This document shows positions 45,909 through 60,300 of a DNA stretch of 64,000 nucleotides, piece after piece. Source of the stretch: Symbiodinium natans (Eukaryota > Sar > Dinophyceae > Suessiales > Symbiodiniaceae); contig CAJNDS010000200.1 in assembly GCA_905221605.1 (NCBI GenBank), forward strand, positions 1 through 64,000, read 5' to 3'. The notes under the pieces were generated by a model that saw only the letters and a list, made by a program, of their open reading frames with translations, did no database searches and was not told the origin of the DNA. Position numbers and translations under genes: made by a program. Within the stretch, counting starts at the first letter, position 1. Each line of letters begins with the position of its first letter.

Positions 45909-48900
45909 TCAGTCCTTGCCCTTCAGGCTCTCCTTCAGCTCGTTGAGCTTGTCCTGCGGCTGCTTACATTGCGGTGCCTGTACTCCATACCCCAGCTACT
46001 TGCAGGCAAAGGCTCCTCGAGCTCCCAGACCTCCTCGTCGGTCAGCGTCTGCTTCTTCTTGCCGTCCTGTCGGTGTCAGATATACGAGTACCACCGATCT
46101 GTACCAGTGCCACTGCCGTCCGCATCTACAGACTGCGCTGGAGGCGCTTTGCGTCGGCTCCTTGATCTTCTTCTCAAGGTCCTTGATGGACTTCTTCTTG
46201 TCCTTCTCGGTCATGGTGACCTCGACAACTGCTCCAAACCGGCCTTTTCCTACAATGCTGGGGCTGGGGAACATGGTCAAGGCGTCAACGGATGGTCAAG
46301 GAATGTCAAGGATACTGTCCAGGGAGGGTCATTCTCTGGCTCCGCTTGCCAACCAGTTGCGCTCTTCTTGACCTCGATCTTGTTGCCCGCGCCGTCGAAG
46401 ACCTCATCAGGGCCTCGGGGCAAGCGAATGCTGCTCCCAGCGCCGCCCGCACATCCCTGCAACGCCTACTCTCGGATCCCTGTACATATTCCGACCGGCC
46501 CTGTGGAGCAGTGGAGCTGTCCCTGTTCTGGGCCTTTGTTTGCGTTGTCGTCATCCTTGGAGTTGTCGATAGACTCGCCCTCGATGCGGAGGCGGCCTGC
46601 CCTCAGGCGTGCGAGGGGTTGGGGAGAAGATGGGAGAAGCGACACAGAAGAATCTTGAGGATTGTCCAACCGGCTGCTCCGAGGTGCTGCATGATCCACT
46701 TCTCCGTCGCCACGCTGTCGCAGAACTCCTGAACTGAGAGCCATGGCAGAGCACAGGTCGCCTTGCCTTCAGCCCTCCACTACCCCCCCCCATCGCGTCG
46801 TCAATGCCGCCCCCTGAAGCGAAGCGCGGCCTTGTTGTGGGAGATGATGAGGACACCGCCCTTGTAGTCCTTGATTGCCAAGACCAAGGCACCTGACAAA
46901 TCGAATGGGTAAAACATGGTATAACATGGTATAACATTATGGCATCACGAAGTCACGCTAAAGAATGACACGCCCAGGGCAGGGCGGCTGTGACAAAGTG
47001 CAGGCGGGGGCACCCAGGCCGTCGCGGTCAAGGTAGTTGGTCGGCCTCGGGGGATCGTTGCACAGGGCATGCCACGTGATGCCGTTCCAAGGAAAGCAGT
47101 CTACGAGCATCTTGCCGCGTGGGCCGCATCCGTCTACAAGGCATCTGAGCGGCTCGTCAAGGATGAGAACGTGCGGGTTCTGCCACATGGCAGCCGCCAG
47201 GACGATCTTCACCTTCATTCCGCCACCTTGCAGGCAACAGCTTGTGCCGACAAGAGCCCATCTCAGCACCAGACATGTAGCGGCTAGCGGCTAGTGACTA
47301 GTGGCTAGCGAAACAGCGAAACTCTTACAGACTCTTGACACTTTTAGACTCATGACTCATGGGGGGCAAGGCACTGAGCTGGTTGATCTGCGTGTGGCTG
47401 GCGGACTCGGCATCGACGCCGAAGTCTGCCTGTCGAGGGCTTCTCTGCGATCTACCGAGTCACCGAAGTAACCTCCGTGAGCTTCTGACATTTCTGGTCT
47501 TCTGAGCCACTTCTGGGTCCGTGGTGTGGGTACGTGTGCGTCCAGGGCGCCAGGTGCTTCTCCACGCCCGGCTGGGTGAGCTGCTTGGTCATCAGGCCCG
47601 CCATGGCGGCCTGACCTCGGAACCAGGTCCCCGCGCGTCGGCGCTGCAGTGAGTCTCCCTACCCCACTCTGACCCGTGCAACACGGGTGCGACTACAAGC
47701 ACGACGACCTCATACGACCTCCGAGCCGAGCTGCGCTCATCCTCGCGCTGCACAAGCTTGATGTAGCCCATCTTCACCAGGGTGTCCTTCTCCACCCAGG
47801 TGTTGTTGTCCATGGACTTGAACTGCCACTTCACCTGGCATTGCAGACCATTGCAGGATGCGTATGTACTCAGGCTGCGGCCCTGCAGACTGGTGGTACA
47901 CTTGGGCGGCATGGGCGGCCTCGTACTCGAAAGTCTTCTCCTTCTTCTTCTGACGTCGGTTGACAATGGCATCCGGGACCACGGCTCCAGCCTCGTCCTG
48001 CTTGGCCTTCCTGGGTGCAGGGGCGCGGGCTACTACGGCAGATCGCAGAAAAGAGGTGTGCTGAGGTATGCTCAGGTTTGGCGTGGCATGATACTGTATT
48101 AGGCGTGGCTCACGGATGATGCGGATGTGCTGGCGCATGCTGCTGCCGAGGGGCTTGGCGTCCTCCTTGGGGTCCGTGCAGCGGCGCACGTTGCCGGTGA
48201 CGGAGTCGATGCACCACTTCTGGGCCCGGGCCTTCTCCTCGTCCACTGAGAGGTCCTCGGTCTTGAACTCGATGCTCTCGCGGTCATCGTTGCCCGCAAA
48301 GCGCCACATGATGTACTGCGTGGGGGTCTCCTGCATGTGCTTCTCCAAGTGGTGGAAGGCGTGCTGCGCCACGTAGGCCATTCGCAGGCCCTGGGCCTTC
48401 CAGATGGTGCCTTCCGTGGGAAGCTGCTCGCCCACCAGCACCTTGATGGCCGTGGATTTGCCCGCACCGTTGGCGCCGATCACTGCCACTCGGCTCACCT
48501 GGGACACAGTCCTCGGCACGACGACAGGAGCTCCGAAGAGGGCATGAGGGGTACGGGAGTGACACGGGGAGTGATTTCTCAAAGCAACATGGAACGGAGG
48601 GGCCAATGCCAATGCTGCTCAAGGCTCAGGCTCACATCCATGATGGTGGGCTTGTCCTTGGTGGGGTACGTGAAGCTGACGTTGTTCATGCGCAGGATGA
48701 CCTTGCTGCGGCTCTTCACGCCTTCCAGCGCGCCGGGCTCCGGGAACACGAAGCGCATGTTGTCGTTGCGGATCTCGAAGTACGACTTCTTCTCCGGGTA
48801 CTTCTCCACGAACCTCTCAGGACACATCTGGCAACGACTGAGGAAGGAACACGGAACACGTCCGCAAGCAAGCGCAAGCGAAGCTCCGGCCAAGGTGCTG

Positions 48901-51900
48901 GGTGAGGGTCTGGCCCTTCTCGCCCTTGAAGGTCTTGAGCTTGCGGTCCTGGAAGTCGATGATGTGAGTGCCTTGGCGATGCAACAATGCAACAATCAGA
49001 GCTGTGCAGAATGCAGGGGCCTTGCTCGCGATGAAGAGACCCAGAGTACATCAAATTGCAGCACCGCACATTACCGGATGTGCAGTGTGTTTTCTGCACG
49101 GCCAGGATGCACATCTTGTCAAGGAAAGGGCTGAAGTGGGAGGTGCAGATGATGCTTCCATCGAAGGACTCGAGCCAGTCTTCCAGCCACCTCGTCTTCG
49201 AATGCGGCTCGACGTTGAAGCGTACAGATGCATTCGGCAGCGTGTGCTCAGCATCTGGTCTACGGGAGTCTATTGTCTACTCATTGGCAGGTCTACTCCC
49301 CGCGTCACGCAGCAAATTTGATGGTGAGTGCACGGCGATGCTCGTCTATGCAAGACGCACAATGACACACACAAGCACATGCACCGGGCTGCATCTGGCT
49401 ACCGACAGTGCATGATATTGGGCCGTCGAGGCACTTGATGTTGTCAACGTCAAGATGTCCGGTCGGCTCGTCCAGCATGAGCACCTCTAGAATCAAACAC
49501 CGAGCACAAGACAGAGCACCAGAGTCACAAGACGATGGAGGGAGAGGAATGGAGGGAGGGAACGAGAGAAACTCTGCTCATTCATCTCTCCTCGGAAAGC
49601 GACACTTTCTGCAACCCCCCAAACTCATCCAAAATCCACACCCACAGTGAGGGAGCCAGGGCACGTCGGCGTTCATCAGCTGCGCAGCGCACAGCTGCAT
49701 CTTCATCTTCCAACCGCCGGAGTAGGAGGTCACCGGCCTCATCAGCTGCAAAGCTATCATGGAGGGGGAATCATGGCGGCAGGGGCATCGCTTGGAAATT
49801 GGAAAATCCTGGAAACTTTCCGGCGCTGCGGCCGGGGCGCAGCTCCAGATTGGCGGCACGGTCGGGGCCGCCAGGGTAGCCGAAGCCGATGGACTTCATC
49901 AGCTCCTTGACCTCAACATCGCGCATGGATGGGAAGCAGGTGCCGGCTGCTTCAGAACTGCAGACAGGATGCCGTCTCCTCCTTCACAGGCGGGTCCAGC
50001 TTGTAGATGTCGTTGCCTGAAATTGGCAAGGTGGCATGGTTCAGTGGTGCAGCACAGTTGGCGCAGCACCATGTCCCGACCACTTCAGCCGCGTTGCAGG
50101 TGTGGACGACCCACCACCATCCGGGCTTGTCCACCGAAAGGATGGGGAAACCTGGAGAAGAGCAAGGCATTTCCAGATGCTTCGAGGCTTGCCTCTTTAA
50201 CAATCCATCCGCACCCTTCGCACAGGATGCTCGGCTCCCAGCCATCGTCCTGCACTCCCACCTCCTCATCTTCGATCCTTGGCAGAGGCACAGACCCGAT
50301 TGGAAAAGCAGCCCCGAGCCACAGTGCCTTCTTCAACTTCCGCAGCAGAGAGGGAAAGACAGAGAGAGAGAGAGAGAGGGAGAGAGAAAAACACATAGAG
50401 ACAGCGAGAAAGTAAAACGAACATCTAGCCGTCGCTGCCAAGGCTCTCGTGCTCAACGAAGACGCTCTTGAGCTCGTCTCGCTTGGGGAAGCCCTCGCAG
50501 CTTATCGCAGCTTACGGACTCACAGCTTGAAGCTCTGGGCCAGTGGGAGCTTGTGCCCTTGAAAGAAAGCGAAACAAGGAGACGGGCTCCCTGCGTCACC
50601 CTGCCTCCAGCTGCTCGTTGGCGATGGCACGCATGAGCGTCGTCTTGCCACACTGGTTGGGTCCAAGGAGGCCATAGAAGCGGTTGCGCTTCAGATGCAT
50701 CTTGGCGTCGCGCAGCAAGGTGAGCGTGCCGTAGGCCAGGGAGAAGGCTCCCTTGTACAGGTCAACGCCCTCGGTGTCCTCCTCCTCGACCTCTTCCTTG
50801 GGCTTGGCGGCGATTTCCATCTTGGCACGCAGCGCCTCGGTGATGGAGTCGAAAGGTGCCAGGTAGCCGACGTCCTTCTTCCACAGGTCCTCATCGAAGA
50901 CCCGCATGTTGGCGGCGCACGCGGCCAGGGCGGAAACATGCGTCAGCTCGTCTTCGAAGGCCTCTCCGGAGCCTGCATTGCCACCCAGCGCTGCGGACAC
51001 CTGCTTCTTGGCATCCTCAAGCTTCATCTGCTGCAGAGACTCGGCACCTCGGCCACAAGTGACACTACAAGAGGATACAAGAGCCAGGCGATGGCAAGCA
51101 TCAGCACGAGCTGCACCAGCCTTCTCCGGCGGCCTTCTGCAAGGTCTTGTAGGCCTTCTCGGCGACGCCTGCCAGACTTGGAATGGAGGCTTGCCAGGCT
51201 TGCATCATATTACATCAACTTTGACGTACTTATACAGTAGCCCTCCGTCCCACGTTGCCCCACTCCATCCCACTCCTTTGCGGCAAAGGTCAGCAAAGGA
51301 ATAGCCATTGCAAAGATAGAAACGACGGGCTCGGGATACGCTGGGCCCCCTTGAAAGCCGAGAAGAGGCCTCGTGCTTCTGGGTCGGAGATCTTCTGTGT
51401 GGCGCTCTTGACCAAAGGATCCAACTTCGGCATCAAAGGCAGCACCTCCGAAAACAAAACGGATCATGCGATGCAGTTTGCACCCAATCTGCACCCAATC
51501 TGCACCCATCTGCCCGTGCTCTCGGCTATTCTCGGCCTCTGCAGGGTCCTCGACGAGCTTGCACATGTTGTCCACGATCTGGCAGCACGTGCGCTTCACC
51601 TGCAGAGCCAAAGGCAAGGCCGAGAGAGAAGATCGCCGCTGCTGGGACGGCCTCCTCGTTCTTGTCGTTCAGGCCGCGCGTCAGCACGGGCATGGTGACC
51701 TCGGAGGTACATCGCGGAGAGCGCCATAGAGAGCGCCACGGAGGGAGCGAGTGCGGAAACTTGATTGAAGGCGGCACGGCGTCAGTCTCTAGACGTCTCC
51801 GGAAATTCCTCTGGGCTCCCGGCTGCCAGAGCCGGGGCCTCCACATTCTGCACGAAGATGCCTTGGGGGCCAGGCCGGCTTCGGCTCAGTTTGTGCTGGC

Positions 51901-53871
51901 TGCCATCAGCATTCGTCGGCACGACTTGGTGATCCAAGGATATTCAAGGAGCATCCGGCCAGCTTCTCCACGCAGGCGTGGGTCTTGTCAATAGAAGAGG
52001 CAGCATCGACCACGGCTGGGAGGAAGGGCTCCAAGTCCTGAGGCGCACTGAGGGAGAGCATCTCAAGCACTTTCACGCATGCCTCCGTCCGCAAGCGCAA
52101 GAAGTTGGTGGCCTTGTTTCCCGTGCATCCGCAGATGGCCGTCATGCACTCCAGCGCCGCTGTCTTCACCTGCATGCCAACAAAACAGGACATGCGGGCA
52201 GCATGGCTTGGCTCTGGCCTCCTTCTTGATGTCGCAGGTCAGGTCAGCCACGGGAGCAACTAGGTTCACCAGCAGGTAGCCTCGGAGAGCGGCAGATCCC
52301 GCGCAGTCCAGTATATGTAAACTCTCCTACATACATGTATTTCTGTAGTTGTATCTGGGGCAAGATATCTCTGCCTTTCTCTGCCTTTCTCTGTGCGCTA
52401 TTCTCCCGCCAATCCTAGATGCGACGAGTGGCCCACGGCGCGAGGAGCTTTGCCAGCCAGGGCGGAGATGATTTGCAGAGTGGCTTCCTTCTGGGTGGGC
52501 TTTGCCTGTCCGGGCAATGACACCAGCTTGGTGAAGTCACTGCAACAGTAAACTTAGGCAGCGCTGCACGATTTTTGAATGTTTGTGAATCTGAACCATT
52601 TTGGGATTCACGCCTTCACGGCCAGCCCGTTCAGGAAGGAGGGCAGCAGGAGCTCGACGGCAAATGGGGAGACCATCTCCATGATGGCCTCAAAAGGTCA
52701 CAGGGAAGCAGCCAGGGCAGCTCCCGTTGCAAGAAGAGACGAAGGCATCGGCCTTGCTGGTGGCGACAGCGGCATCCTTCACGTTCTTGGACTTGTCGTT
52801 CGAAGCCTGCAGGGCTCTGTGCAGTATGTGCATTGAAACTCCCACTCGCTGTTTGGCCGGTCAGGCAGTCGGGCACGCCGTGGCATGAATGGCGCGACTG
52901 TCGCAGAGTCCTCCAGGATCTTGGGGAAAGCGGCCACCAAGAAGGGTTCGGCCGGGCGCCCCTTGTCCTGCCAAATCCGCGGCAGTACAGTATGCGGAGA
53001 ATTGTTTTGGGACACCTGTAAGATCCTGTAAGCAAGTCACGAGCCGCGCCCGGGCCTTCGCGATTGCGGCCAGACCTTCCAGGGCGGACTGTCCTGCCGC
53101 CTGGCATCAATTGTCGGACTTCACAATGGGTGTGATGTCTGCAAACTGCAAACCTGTCCATTTATGGTGTGTATATATATATATGTAGATATGTATTAAT
53201 TAATACAAACAAATAGGTATACATATATATATATATATGGACATATTTATTTTTTACTTACTAGTTACTTATTTATTTATGATTTTTTCTGTATGTATGT
53301 GCGCGTGTGTAAAGATGTACATACGTATAGGTATACATGTCAATTGCTGCAAAAACTGCGCATGCTTCACAACTAACTGATACGAGTATGTATTGAATTC
53401 TCATCATGCGAATCATAAATTGAGCAACCTGTAACTAATTGTAGCATGCATCATCATTTCTCTGAGCAGAACACTAGCAATAAACGTAACGACAGCCTGT
53501 GGCCACGCTGGGTCTGTTGCTAGCGGGCTGCGGCACTGTCGTGACATGGAGCGGCCTTGTCGGCGATCTTGGCCACAAGGCCCTCGACCTCAGCCTTCAG
53601 CTCCGCGGCCATTGCTTCACGCTGAGGGCAAAAACTTAGCTAATTCGCCAAGGGAGGCTCTGGAGGGGGAAAACGGCTTTGCGTCGATCAGGCTCCGTAC
53701 ATCAGGGCCCGCCAAGTCTTCGACTTGCATCATTCGAATTATTCTGGCAGACCCGTTCGGCATCAGGGGGCATCACGCCGATGATGAACCCTGTCGATCC
53801 TGAGACGTTGATGCTCCACTCTAGGGGCAAGGGCCGCATCTGCGTCTTTTTGTTATGCCTTTTCTCCCCTT
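45434..53871 (-). repeat. eEF3 tandem unit 2 (8,438 bp)
   Basis: Second direct repeat unit. It is offset from unit 1 by 8,398 bp at the 3' end of the gene, 8,400 bp in the ABC2 exon and 8,406 bp in the large ABC1 exon; the drift is due to small intronic indels. Confidence 0.93.
45909..53612 (-). CDS. eEF3, copy 2
   Basis: Same gene structure as copy 1, stop to start 45,909-53,612. Landmarks: exon 1 at 53,556-53,612, exon 2 starting at 53,100, large ABC1 exon 50,605-51,030, ABC2 Walker A exon 48,110-48,498, last exon 45,909-45,953. I found no exonic change that alters the protein: exon 13 differs from copy 1 at one silent position. An extra G at about 47,010 and the AT-rich 46,912-46,935 difference fall in introns. 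All ATP-binding and chromodomain motifs are intact, so it should encode an active protein. Confidence 0.92.
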
Positions 53872-54345
53872 CAGCTCTCCACTTCTTGCAGAGCTATCTA
53901 GCAATGCACTGGGCGAGTCGCCCAGTCACACTGGCTTATTGCAGCTCTCGCGACTCGCGGCAGAACGGCCAGCTAAGGATCCAGCTCGCACAAACTTCGG
54001 CAGACTTTGGTTTGTTGGCGTGCTGAATGCTTCCATTCAATACGACGGCACGGTCCTTGGCGGCACTGCTAAATCTACGCAGCATGCCCCGAACAAGGGC
54101 CCAAAAGGCATCTAATTTGAACCTATGATACACGTCAGGTCTGTAGAGGCCAGCGCATCTGCCACTGTGGCAGGGGCCTTGTAGAACATAGCAGAACATA
54201 AAGATCGCCCATGGTCCTTGTCTTCGGGAGCTGCGGAAAAGGAGCTGGGCTCTGGGGCTTTTCCCCAGCCTGCCCGCCACGAACGCCCGCGCCACAGAGG
54301 CTCTTTTGAGCTCTGCGAGCAAGCGATCCATGCCGGAGCGACGCC
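53613..54345 (-). promoter_or_regulatory. Spacer between eEF3 copies 3 and 2 (733 bp)
   Basis: Almost identical to the 45,175-45,908 spacer. One small difference is the loss of TT in the word GTCTGTTAGAGG at about 54,142. It holds the 5' flank of copy 2 and the 3' flank of copy 3. Confidence 0.5.
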
Positions 54346-57300
54346 TCAGTCCTTGCCCTTCAGGCTCTCCTTCAGCTCGTTGAGCTTGTCCTGCGGCTGC
54401 TTACATTGCGGTGCCTGTACTCCATACCCCAGCTACTTGCAGGCAAAGGCTCCTCGAGCTCCCAGACCTCCTCGTCGGTCAGCGTCTGCTTCTTCTTGCC
54501 GTCCTGTCGGTGTCAGATATACGAGTACCACCGATCTGTACCAGCGCCACTGCCGTCCGCATCTACAGACTGCGCCGGAGGCGCTTTGCGTCGGCTCCTT
54601 GATCTTCTTCTCAAGGTCCTTGATGGACTTCTTCTTGTCCTTCTCGGTCATGGTGACCTCGACAACTGCTCCAAACCGGCCTTTTCCTACAATGCTGGGG
54701 CTGGGGAACATGGTCAAGGCGTCAACGGATGGTCAAGGAATGTCAAGGATACTGTCCAGGGAGGGTCATTCTCTGGCTCCGCTTGCCAACCAGTTGCGCT
54801 CTTCTTGACCTCGATCTTGTTGCCCGCGCCGTCGAAGACCTCATCAGGGCCTCGGGGCAAGCGAATGCTGCTCCCAGCGCCGCCCGCACATCCCTGCAAC
54901 GCCTACTCTCGGATCCCTGTACATATTCCGACCGGCCCTGTGGAGCAGTGGAGCTGTCCCTGTTCTGGGCCTTTGTTTGCGTTGTCGTCATCCTTGGAGT
55001 TGTCGATAGACTCGCCCTCGATGCGGAGGCGGCCTGCCCTCAGGCGTGCGAGGGGTTGGGGAGAAGATGGGAGAAGCGACACAGAAGAATCTTGAGGATT
55101 GTCCAACCGGCTGCTCCGAGGTGCTGCATGATCCACTTCTCCGTCGCCACGCTGTCGCAGAACTCCTGAACTGAGAGCCATGGCAGAGCACAGGTCGCCT
55201 TGCCTTCAGCCCTCCACTACCCCCCCCCATCGCGTCGTCAATGCCGCCCCCTGAAGCGAAGCGCGGCCTTGTTGTGGGAGATGATGAGGACACCGCCCTT
55301 GTAGTCCTTGATTGCCAAGACCAAGGCACCTGACAAATCGAATGGGTATAAATCGTATAACATGGTATAACATTATGGCATCACGAAGTCACGCTAAAGA
55401 ATGACACGCCCAGGGCAGGGCGGCTGTGACAAAGTGCAGGCGGGGCACCCAGGCCGTCGCGGTCAAGGTAGTTGGTCGGCCTCGGGGGATCGTTGCACAG
55501 GGCACGCCACGTGATGCCGTTCCAAGGAAAGCAGTCTACGAGCATCTTGCCGCGTGGGCCGCATCCGTCTACAAGGCATCTGAGCGGCTCGTCAAGGATG
55601 AGAACGTGCGGGTTCTGCCACATGGCAGCCGCCAGGACGATCTTCACCTTCATTCCGCCACCTTGCAGGCAACAGCTTGTGCCGACAAGAGCCCATCTCA
55701 GCACCAGACATGTAGCGGCTAGCGGCTAGTGACTAGTGGCTAGCGAAACAGCGAAACTCTTACAGACTCTTGACACTTTTAGACTCATGACTCATGGGGG
55801 GCAAGGCACTGAGCTGGTTGATCTGCGTGTGGCTGGCGGACTCGGCATCGACGCCGAAGTCTGCCTGTCGAGGGCTTCTCTGCGATCTACCGAGTCACCG
55901 AAGTAACCTCCGTGAGCTTCTGACATTTCTGGTCTTCTGAGCCACTTCTGGGTCCGTGGTGTGGGTACGTGTGCGTCCAGGGCGCCAGGTGCTTCTCCAC
56001 GCCCGGCTGGGTGAGCTGCTTGGTCATCAGGCCCGCCATGGCGGCCTGACCTCGGAACCAGGTCCCCGCGCGTCGGCGCTGCAGTGAGTCTGCCTACCCC
56101 ACTCCGACCCGTGCAACACGGGTGCGACTACAAGCACGACGACCTCATACGACCTCCGAGCCGAGCTGCGCTCATCCTCGCGCTGCACAAGCTTGATGTA
56201 GCCCATCTTCACCAGGGTGTCCTTCTCCACCCAGGTGTTGTTGTCCATGGACTTGAACTGCCACTTCACCTGGCATTGCAGACCATTGCAGGATGCGTAT
56301 GTACTCAGGCTGCGGCCCTGCAGACTGGTGGTACACTTGGGCGGCATGGGCGGCCTCGTACTCGAAAGTCTTCTCCTTCTTCTTCTGACGTCGGTTGACA
56401 ATGGCATCCGGGACCACGGCTCCAGCCTCGTCCTGCTTGGCCTTCCTGGGTGCAGGGGCGCGGGCTACTACGGCAGATCGCAGAAAAGAGGTGTGCTGAG
56501 GTATGCTCAGGTTTGGCGTGGCATGATACTGTATTAGGCGTGGCTCACGGATGATGCGGATGTGCTGGCGCATGCTGCTGCCGAGGGGCTTGGCGTCCTC
56601 CTTGGGGTCCGTGCAGCGGCGCACGTTGCCGGTGACGGAGTCGATGCACCACTTCTGGGCCCGGGCCTTCTCCTCGTCCACTGAGAGGTCCTCGGTCTTG
56701 AACTCGATGCTCTCGCGGTCATCGTTGCCCGCAAAGCGCCACATGATGTACTGCGTGGGGGTCTCCTGCATGTGCTTCTCCAAGTGGTGGAAGGCGTGCT
56801 GCGCCACGTAGGCCATTCGCAGGCCCTGGGCCTTCCAGATGGTGCCTTCCGTGGGAAGCTGCTCGCCCACCAGCACCTTGATGGCCGTGGATTTGCCCGC
56901 ACCGTTGGCGCCGATCACTGCCACTCGGCTCACCTGGGACACAGTCCTCGGCACGACGACAGGAGCTCCGAAGAGGGCATGAGGGGTACGGGAGTGACAC
57001 GGGGAGTGATTTCTCAAAGCAACATGGAACGGAGGGGCCAATGCCAATGCTGCTCAAGGCTCAGGCTCACATCCATGATGGTGGGCTTGTCCTTGGTGGG
57101 GTACGTGAAGCTGACGTTGTTCATGCGCAGGATGACCTTGCTGCGGCTCTTCACGCCTTCCAGCGCGCCGGGCTCCGGGAACACGAAGCGCATGTTGTCG
57201 TTGCGGATCTCGAAGTACGACTTCTTCTCCGGGTACTTCTCCACGAACCTCTCAGGACACATCTGGCAACGACTGAGGCAGGAACACGGAACACGTCCGC

Positions 57301-60300
57301 AAGCAAGCGCAAGCGAAGCTCCGGCCAAGGTGCTGGGTGAGGGTCTGGCCCTTCTCGCCCTTGAAGGTCTTGAGCTTGCGGTCCTGGAAGTCGATGATGT
57401 GAGTGCCTTGGCGATGCAACAATGCAACAATCAGAGCTGTGCAGAATGCAGGGGCCTTGCTCGCGATGAAGAGACCCAGAGTACATCAAATTGCAGCTTC
57501 GCACATTACCGGATGTGCAGTGTGTTCTTTGCACGGCCAGGATGCACATCTTGTCAAGGAAAGGGCTGAAGTGGGAGGTGCAGATGATGCTTCCATCGAA
57601 GGACTCGAGCCAGTCTTCCAGCCACCTCGTCTTCGAATGCGGCTCGACGTTGAAGCGTACAGATGAACATCGGCAGGGTGTGCTCAGCATCTGGTCTACA
57701 GGAGTCTAGGGTCTACTCATTGGCAGGTCTACTCCCCGCGTCACACAGCAAATTTGGTGGTGAGTGCACGGCGATGCTCGTCTATGCAAGACGCACAATG
57801 ACACACACACACAAGCACACGCACCGGGCTGCATCTGGCTACCGACAGTGCATGATATTGGGCAGTCGAGGCACTTGATGTTGTCAACGTCAAGATGTCC
57901 GGTCGGCTCGTCCAGCATGAGCACCTCTAGAACCACACACCGAGCACAAGACAAAACACCAGAGTCACAAGACGATGGAGGGAGAGGCAGGGAGGGAGGG
58001 AGCGACAGAAACTCTGATCATTCATCTCTCCTCGGAAAGCGACAGACGCGACAGAAACTGCAACCCCCAAACTCATCCAAAATCCACACCCACAGTGAGG
58101 GAGCCAGGCACGTCGGCGTTCATCAGCTGCGCAGCGCACAGCTGCATCTTCATCTTCCAACCGCCGGAGTAGGAGGTCACCGGCCTCATCAGCTGCAGAG
58201 CGATCATGGATGATCATGCGGGCATCCCTTGGAAAATCCTGGAAACTTTCCGGCACTGCGGCCCGGGGCGCAGCTCCAGATTGGCGGCACGGTCGGGGCC
58301 GCCAGGGTAGCCGAAGCCGATGGACTTCATCAGCTCCTTGACCTCAACATCGCGCATGGATGGGAAGCAGGTGCCGGCTGCTTCAGAACTGCAGACAGGA
58401 TGCCGTCTCCTCCTTCACAGGCGGGTCCAGCTTGTAGATGTCGTTGCCTGAAATTGGCAAGGTGGCATGGTTCAGTGGTGCAGCACAGTTGGCGCAGCAC
58501 CATGTCCGAACCACTTCAGCCGCGTTGCAGGTGTGGACGACCCACCACCATCCGGGCTTGTCCACCGAAAGGATGGGGAAACCTGGAGAAGAGCAAGGCA
58601 TTTCCAGATGCTTCGAGGCTTGCCTCTTTAACAATCCATCCGCACCCTTCGCACAGGATGCTCGGCTCCCAGCCATCGTCCTGCACTCCCACCTCCTCAT
58701 CTTCGATCCTTGGCAGAGGCACAGACCCGATTGGAAAAGCAGCCCCGAGCCACAGTGCCTTCTTCAACTTCCGCAGCAGAGAGGGAAAGACAGGGAGAGA
58801 GAGAGGGAGAGAGAAAAACCCATAGAGACAGCGAGAAAGTAAAACGAACATCTAGCCGTCGCTGCCAAGGCTCTCGTGCTCAACGAAGACGCTCTTGAGC
58901 TCGTCTCGCTTGGGGAAGCCCTCGCAGCTTATCGCAGCTTACGGACTCACAGCTTGAAGCTCTGGGCCAGTGGGAGCTTGTGCCCTTGAAAGAAAGCGAA
59001 ACAAGGAGACGGGCTCCCTGCGTCACCCAGCCTCCAGCTGCTCGTTGGCGATGGCGCGCATGAGCGTCGTCTTGCCACACTGGTTGGGTCCAAGGAGGCC
59101 ATAGAAGCGGTTGCGCTTCAGATGCATCTTGGCGTCGCGCAGCAAGGTGAGCGTGCCGTAGGCCAGGGAGAAGGCTCCCTTGTACAGGTCAACGCCCTCG
59201 GTGTCCTCCTCCTCGACCTCTTCCTTGGGCTTGGCGGCGATTTCCATCTTGGCACGCAGCGCCTCGGTGATGGAGTCGAAAGGTGCCAGGTAGCCGACGT
59301 CCTTCTTCCACAGGTCCTCATCGAAGACCCGCATGTTGGCGGCGCACGCGGCCAGGGCGGAAACATGCGTCAGCTCGTCTTCGAAGGCCTCTCCGGAGCC
59401 TGCATTGCCACCCAGCGCTGCGGACACCTGCTTCTTGGCATCCTCAAGCTTCATCTGCTGCAGAGACTCGGCACCTCGGCCACAAGTGACACTACAAGAG
59501 GATACAAGAGCCAAGCGATGGCAAGCATCAGCACGAGCTGCACCAGCCTTCTCCGGCGGCCTTCTGCAAGGTCTTGTAGGCCTTCTCGGCGACGCCTGCC
59601 AGACTTGGAATGGAGGCTTGCCAGGCTTGCATCATCTTACATCAACTTTGACGTACTTATACAGTAGCCCTCCGTCCCACGTCAACGTCACGTTGCCCCA
59701 CTCCATCCCACTCCTTTGCGGCAAAGGTCAGCAAAGGAATAGCCATTGCAAAGATAGAAACGACGGGCTCGGGATACGCTGGGCCCCCTTGAAAGCCGAG
59801 AAGAGGCCTCGTGCTTCTGGGTCGGAGATCTTCTGTGTGGCGCTCTTGACCAAAGGATCCAACTTCGGCATCAAAGGCAGCACCTCCGAAAACAAAACGG
59901 ATCATGCGATGCAGTTTGCACCCAATCTGCACCCAATCTGCACCCATCTGCCCGTGCTCTCGGCTATTCTCGGCCTCTGCAGGGTCCTCGACGAGCTTGC
60001 ACATGTTGTCCACGATCTGGCAGCACGTGCGCTTCACCTGCAGAGCCAAAGGCAAGGCCGAGAGAGAAGATCGCCGCTGCTGGGACGGCCTCCTCGTTCT
60101 TGTCGTTCAGGCCGCGCGTCAGCACGGGCATGGTGACCTCGGAGGTACATCGCGGAGAGCGCCATAGAGAGCGCCACGGAGGGAGCGAGTGCGGAAACTT
60201 GATTGAAGGCGGCACGGCGTCAGTCTCTAGACGTCTCCGGAAATTCCTCTGGGCTCCCGGCTGCCAGAGCCGGGGCCTCCACATTCTGCACGAAGATGCC

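Noticed and set aside
46980-47015. Extra G in copy 2 that breaks the ORF seen in copies 1 and 3
   Set aside because: It falls in intron 32, just past the CTGG|GTGCC donor, so it does not disrupt the protein.
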